DNA of 16,527 nucleotides from DASUBV01 sp035763085 (lineage in GTDB: Bacteria > Actinomycetota > Actinomycetes > Streptosporangiales > Streptosporangiaceae), in assembly GCA_035763085.1 (NCBI GenBank), contig DASUBV010000182.1, forward strand, positions 1 through 16,527, written 5' to 3'. The notes beneath the pieces are model-generated. The model saw nothing but the letters and a program-made list of their open reading frames with translations, had not been told where the DNA came from and did not search any database. The translations under genes and the position numbers were made by a program. This document shows positions 13,743 through 16,527 of this stretch, in pieces; position 1 is the first letter of the stretch, and every line of letters starts with the position of its first letter.

Positions 13743-14654
13743 ATGCGCTTTAGCTACTGGCCCGCACCGGCCCGCACCTGGGAAGAGATCCGCGACATCG
13801 CGGCGCACTGCGAGCAGACGGGCTGGGACGGGATCTACTTCGCCGACCACTTCATGCCCAACGGCCCGGGTCCCGAGCCGCTAGACGGCCCGATCCTGGA
13901 GTGCTGGTCGGTCCTGTCGGCCCTGGCCGTCGCCGTCCCCCGGGTGCGGCTGGCGCCGCTGGTCACCAGCGTCACCTACCGGCATCCGGCGCTGCTGGCC
14001 AAGATCGCGGCCGCGACGGACCAGATCAGCGGCGGGCGGCTGACGCTGGGGATCGGGGCGGGCTGGCAGGAGAACGAGCACGCCTCTTACGGCATCGCGC
14101 TCGGCACGGTGCGCGAGCGGCTGGACCGGTTCGAGGAAGCGACTCAGATCTTGCGCTCCATGCTGGACCGGCCCCGGACGAGTTTCGCGGGCCAGTACTT
14201 CCAGGTGGCCGGCGCGCCGAACCAGCCGGCTCCGGCGCAGGACCGGGTGCCGCTGCTGATCGGCGGTGCCGGGGAGCGGCGGATGCTGCGCATCGTGGCC
14301 CGGTATGCCGATCACTGGAATGCCTGGACCACGCCCGAGCTGCTCGCGCACAAGATGTCGGTGCTGCGCGCGCACTGCGAGGCCGTGGGCCGCGACCCTT
14401 CGGAGATTCACGTCTCCACCCAGGCGATCACGTACCTGTCGACTGACGAGGAGTGGCTGAAGGACAAGCGCGAGCCGCAGTCCCGGCGGCCGCTGATCGC
14501 CGGAACTCCCGGCGAGGTGGCCGCCATCGTCGCCCGCTACCAGGAGGCCGGCGCTGACGAGCTGATCATCCCCGACTTCACGCTCGCCCCGGTGGAGCGC
14601 GTGAAGGACACCTGCGACCTATTCATGCAGGAGGTCGCGCCCGGCTTCCGCTGA
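13743..14654 (+). CDS. LLM-class F420-dependent oxidoreductase (luciferase-like), second copy
   Basis: This is a 303-residue cytosolic enzyme of the same superfamily as its divergent neighbour but of a different subgroup. Key segments are MRFSYWPAPARTWEEI, GWDGIYFADHFMPNG, RVRLAPLVTSVTYRHPALLAK, DQISGGRLTLGIGAGWQENEH and VPLLIGGAGERRMLRIVARY, with YADHWNAW following. It resembles TIGR03560-type F420-dependent enzymes (from memory). FMN dependence cannot be excluded. ATG 13743 gives the family-typical MRF start and fits the leaderless promoter; ATG 13734, three codons upstream, would overlap the -10 box. The substrate is unknown. The divergent pairing suggests paralogous enzymes that may share a cofactor pool and control. 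Confidence 0.9.
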   Translation: MRFSYWPAPARTWEEIRDIAAHCEQTGWDGIYFADHFMPNGPGPEPLDGPILECWSVLSALAVAVPRVRLAPLVTSVTYRHPALLAKIAAATDQISGGRLTLGIGAGWQENEHASYGIALGTVRERLDRFEEATQILRSMLDRPRTSFAGQYFQVAGAPNQPAPAQDRVPLLIGGAGERRMLRIVARYADHWNAWTTPELLAHKMSVLRAHCEAVGRDPSEIHVSTQAITYLSTDEEWLKDKREPQSRRPLIAGTPGEVAAIVARYQEAGADELIIPDFTLAPVERVKDTCDLFMQEVAPGFR

Positions 14655-14697
14655 CGACGGTTCCGGAGGCCGCCAGCTCACGGTTCTCGGGCGCCAC

Positions 14698-14815
14698 GGG
14701 CTGACGATCGGTGCGGGCTGACAAGCGATGCGGATCCTCGGGCGGGGTGGGCTGACCGGCGGCGCGGGCTGACGGGCGGGGTGGGCTGACAGGCGATGGG
14801 GCTGTCGGCGCTGGC
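14698..14815. repeat. 17-bp tandem repeat (minisatellite), about 7 units
   Basis: Units start at 14698, 14715, 14732 (degenerate), 14749, 14766, 14783 and about 14799. Consensus is GGGCTGACNRGCGRNGY, nearly always exactly 17 bp. The array fills most of the 180-bp gap between the convergent LLM and WS/DGAT genes. It contains no spacer structure, so it is not a CRISPR. It could act as a transcription-stopping or protein-binding region, or simply be a slippage product. Confidence 0.85.
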
Positions 14816-14829
14816 GGGCGGGGCGGGCT

Positions 14830-14844
14830 GGGGGTCAGACCCCC
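14830..14844. terminator. Palindrome GGGGGTC-A-GACCCCC spanning the WS/DGAT stop codon
   Basis: This is a perfect 15-bp dyad with 7-bp arms. In RNA it would form a GGGGG/CCCCC stem with a 5-nt loop. The WS/DGAT stop codon (complement of 14835-14837) lies in the centre. It could serve as a bidirectional terminator at the convergent junction, but no T-tract follows. Confidence 0.4.
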
Positions 14845-16229
14845 GGCATGCTGGCGGTCAGCGCCGCGGCCTCCGCATGCACGGCGCCGGCCAGGTGGTC
14901 CACGTCGGCCAGCAGGGTCGGGTCCGCCACGAGGCCGAAGTTGAGGTGTCCGGCCAGGGACACGACCGCGACCCGGAGCGCGTGATGCTCGCCGATCTCG
15001 GCCAGCGAGTACATAGCCTGAACCGGCACGCCCAGCACCCGCACTGGCTGGCGGGGACCCAGGACGTTCGACACGTTCAGGGCGAAGGAACGCGGATGGG
15101 TCAGGACGCGCTCGACGAAGTGACTCAGCCGCGGCGTGCGGGCGAGCTGGCGCAGCAGGGCATCGAGGTGCTGCGCATCGTGGCCCTGCTTGCGGATCCG
15201 GGTGGCCCGCTGCACGGCGGCCATCCGCTCGAGCGGGTCAGCCGAGCCGAGCGGCAAATCCAGGCAGAAAAATGAGTCGCGATTGCCTGGCTGCTCATCG
15301 TCATGACCGTGCGGCACCGTCAGACCGTGCAGGCTCACCGGCACTTTCACCCGGAGGGCACCGAGGTGGCCGTGGTGGGCCTCCAGCCAGCGCCGGACTC
15401 CGCCGGCCACGACGGTCAGCACCGCGTCGTTCACGGTCGCCCCGCCCGCCCGGGCCGCCTGGTGCAGGTCATCCAGCCCGATCGTTGCGAAGGCGACCGC
15501 CCGCCGGCCGTCGATGTGGCCGTCGAACGGCGAGCGCAGCCACGGCTGCGGTGCCTCCCGCGCGGCGGCCCGCAGCCCCTCCAGCCGGTGATGGGCGACC
15601 GGGCCCAGGCCGCCTTTCGGCCGGGCCGCCGGGCGGGCCGCCGCGGCGCCGCGGCGGGACCGGGTAGCGGCCGATCCAGCAGCAGTCCCGGCGCCGGTGG
15701 CGGGCTGGTCATCCCACAGCACCGAGCTCGCCATCTGCATCGCCGTCGAGCCGTCGGCCAGGGCGTGGTGGATGCGCCAGGTCAGGGCGCTGCCACCGCC
15801 GGGCAGCCGCGGTATCACGTCGATCTGCCACAGCGGCCGCGACCGGTCCAGGTGCTTCTGGAAGATGTCGGCCACCGTGGCCCGGTACCCGGCGTCATCC
15901 GCGGTCTCGGGCGGGCTGGCCTGCACCACGTGGGCGGCCACGTCAACGTGACCGTCCGGTACCCACCACGCCGCCCCGCCGACCTCCGCCAGGCGCATGC
16001 TCAGCAGCGGAGCCCGATGCAGCCGCCCGGCGATTGATGCGCGCAGCCGACCGGGATCAAGGCCATCGCGCAGCACGATGACCTTGCAGGTGTGCCCGGC
16101 TACTGTCTCGTTCTCCAGGGCCAGGATGGCCAGGTCCTCCGGCGACAGCGGCCGCCCTACGTCAGCGGGCACAGGTCCGGTTCCTCCCGTGGTCACGCGC
16201 GGGGCCCGCCCCGGCGCTGTCGTAGTCAT
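14835..16229 (-). CDS. WS/DGAT-type wax ester synthase / diacylglycerol O-acyltransferase
   Basis: The protein has 464 residues and transfers acyl groups from acyl-CoA to diacylglycerol or long-chain alcohols to make storage triacylglycerol or wax ester, probably at the membrane surface. The catalytic HHxxxDG motif is HHALADG (154-160). The PLW motif is in SRPLWQID (near 132-134). The second half carries ATVNDAVLTVVAGGVRRWL and NVSNVLGP (SNxxGP), and length matches the family. The second conserved domain runs to MPGV at the C-terminus. ATG 16229 (MTTTAPGRAP) is chosen because the N-terminal extension to the GTG at 16292 is low-complexity. No strong ribosome-binding site precedes 16229. Bacterial genomes of this type often hold several such paralogues, so the contribution of this copy to lipid storage is uncertain. 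Confidence 0.9.
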   Translation of the reverse strand: MTTTAPGRAPRVTTGGTGPVPADVGRPLSPEDLAILALENETVAGHTCKVIVLRDGLDPGRLRASIAGRLHRAPLLSMRLAEVGGAAWWVPDGHVDVAAHVVQASPPETADDAGYRATVADIFQKHLDRSRPLWQIDVIPRLPGGGSALTWRIHHALADGSTAMQMASSVLWDDQPATGAGTAAGSAATRSRRGAAAARPAARPKGGLGPVAHHRLEGLRAAAREAPQPWLRSPFDGHIDGRRAVAFATIGLDDLHQAARAGGATVNDAVLTVVAGGVRRWLEAHHGHLGALRVKVPVSLHGLTVPHGHDDEQPGNRDSFFCLDLPLGSADPLERMAAVQRATRIRKQGHDAQHLDALLRQLARTPRLSHFVERVLTHPRSFALNVSNVLGPRQPVRVLGVPVQAMYSLAEIGEHHALRVAVVSLAGHLNFGLVADPTLLADVDHLAGAVHAEAAALTASMPGV

Positions 16230-16254
16230 TTGGCAACTCTGCGTAGTCAGCGCC

Positions 16255-16260
16255 ACCCTA
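16255..16260 (-). promoter_or_regulatory. Possible -10 box (TAGGGT) for the WS/DGAT gene
   Basis: On the minus strand TAGGGT (TANNNT type) lies 25 nt before the ATG at 16229, predicting a leader of about 19 nt. No recognisable -35 hexamer is found at 16-18 nt, so support is weak. Confidence 0.25.
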
Positions 16261-16276
16261 GCCGACCTCGCCAGCC

Positions 16277-16378
16277 GGCCGCCGGCCAGCACTGGCAGCC
16301 AGCGCCGCGAGCCCAGCGTGCCCGCCCAGTCGGCCGGCGGCCAGCGCCGGCAGCCCGTGCCGGCAGCCCGGCGTGCCC
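16277..16378. repeat. Imperfect 47-bp direct duplication (period 55)
   Basis: Bases 16277-16323 and 16332-16378 align without gaps at about 39 of 47 positions. Both begin GGCC, share GGCCAGC near the start and end in GCGTGCCC. The duplication lies upstream of the WS/DGAT gene on one side and the HTH-like fragment on the other. It makes the region open in several frames without real coding signal. Confidence 0.7.
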
Positions 16379-16400
16379 CGCTCCGGCTGCACTTGGCCTG

Positions 16401-16527
16401 AGCATTGATGAACTTGCCGAACGAGCAAGAATGACGGCTGACGAGATCGAGTGCATCGAAGAAGGCGGCACCGAACCAACAGTGGCGCTCTTGCGCGTAC
16501 TGGCTGCGGCACTGGAAGCCGATGTTC
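16401..16527 (+). CDS. Partial Xre-like helix-turn-helix protein (runs off right edge)
   Basis: The frame reads LGLSIDELAERA, then RMTADEIECIEEGGTEP, then TVALLRVLAAALEADV to the window end. This matches the HTH_3/Xre fold pattern ('GLS..ELAERAGM....I..IE.G..EPT...L..LA.ALDA.V'), a DNA-binding domain of repressors and of antitoxins. The start is unclear. ATG 16431 is the only ATG but would cut off the first helix. The preceding codons (LGLSIDELAERA) fit the family, yet no in-frame ATG/GTG/TTG with a ribosome-binding site is near; a far upstream TTG (16230) would add a low-complexity repeat-derived segment. It may be a 5'-truncated gene, a non-canonical start, or the start of a toxin-antitoxin type unit outside the window. 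The left coordinate given is approximate. Confidence 0.5.

Noticed and set aside
12520..13884. 454-codon + strand frame across GNAT end and the first LLM gene
   Set aside because: It runs out of frame through two well-supported genes and has no domain of its own.
14698..14815. CRISPR array
   Set aside because: Units of 17 bp abut each other with no unique spacers, and no cas genes are present, so it is a tandem minisatellite.

Overview
The window is very GC-rich. Its coding frames show strong third-position GC bias, its start codons include GTG, and its Shine-Dalgarno sites are G-rich. Together with two luciferase-like (F420-type) oxidoreductases, a WS/DGAT acyltransferase, a DUF1918 protein and multidomain secreted glycosidases, this points to a high-GC actinomycete, Streptomyces-like or Streptosporangiales-like. 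I cannot resolve the genus from sequence alone.

Layout, left to right. Bases 1-203 are the last codons of an IS4-type DDE transposase. Bases 204-548 hold no convincing gene but carry a 15-bp tandem repeat. A P1B-type heavy-metal (CopB/CopA-like) ATPase follows on the + strand, with a His-rich N-terminus and an unusual CPD metal motif. Its 3' end overlaps, tail to tail, a large secreted right-handed beta-helix protein (GH141-like) on the - strand. That gene diverges from a secreted GH27 alpha-galactosidase on the + strand across a 240-bp regulatory region. After a repeat-rich terminator-like region come a small DUF1918 protein (+), a CLC-type chloride channel/antiporter (-, converging on and overlapping DUF1918), a GNAT acetyltransferase (+) with an internal Ala-Asp-Ser repeat, a divergent pair of LLM-class oxidoreductases (-/+), a 17-bp minisatellite, a WS/DGAT acyltransferase (-), and the beginning of a possible HTH (Xre-like) protein running off the right edge.

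The most coherent functional unit is the divergent glycosidase pair (2745-9596). Both proteins have signal peptides and are built from a catalytic domain, Ig/FnIII/NEW3-type linkers and a homologous C-terminal module of about 185 residues that I cannot assign to a named family. Both promoters contain nearly the same 18-bp dyad (16 of 18 bases identical), one at the start of transcription and the other overlapping the -35 box. This looks like a two-gene, co-repressed, extracellular polysaccharide-degrading locus, plausibly aimed at galactose- and perhaps fucose-containing plant polymers.

The remaining genes look like independent accessory or housekeeping units. A second theme is local repeat expansion: 15-bp, 16-bp, 9-bp, 17-bp and 55-bp-period repeats sit in five separate places, mostly at gene edges.
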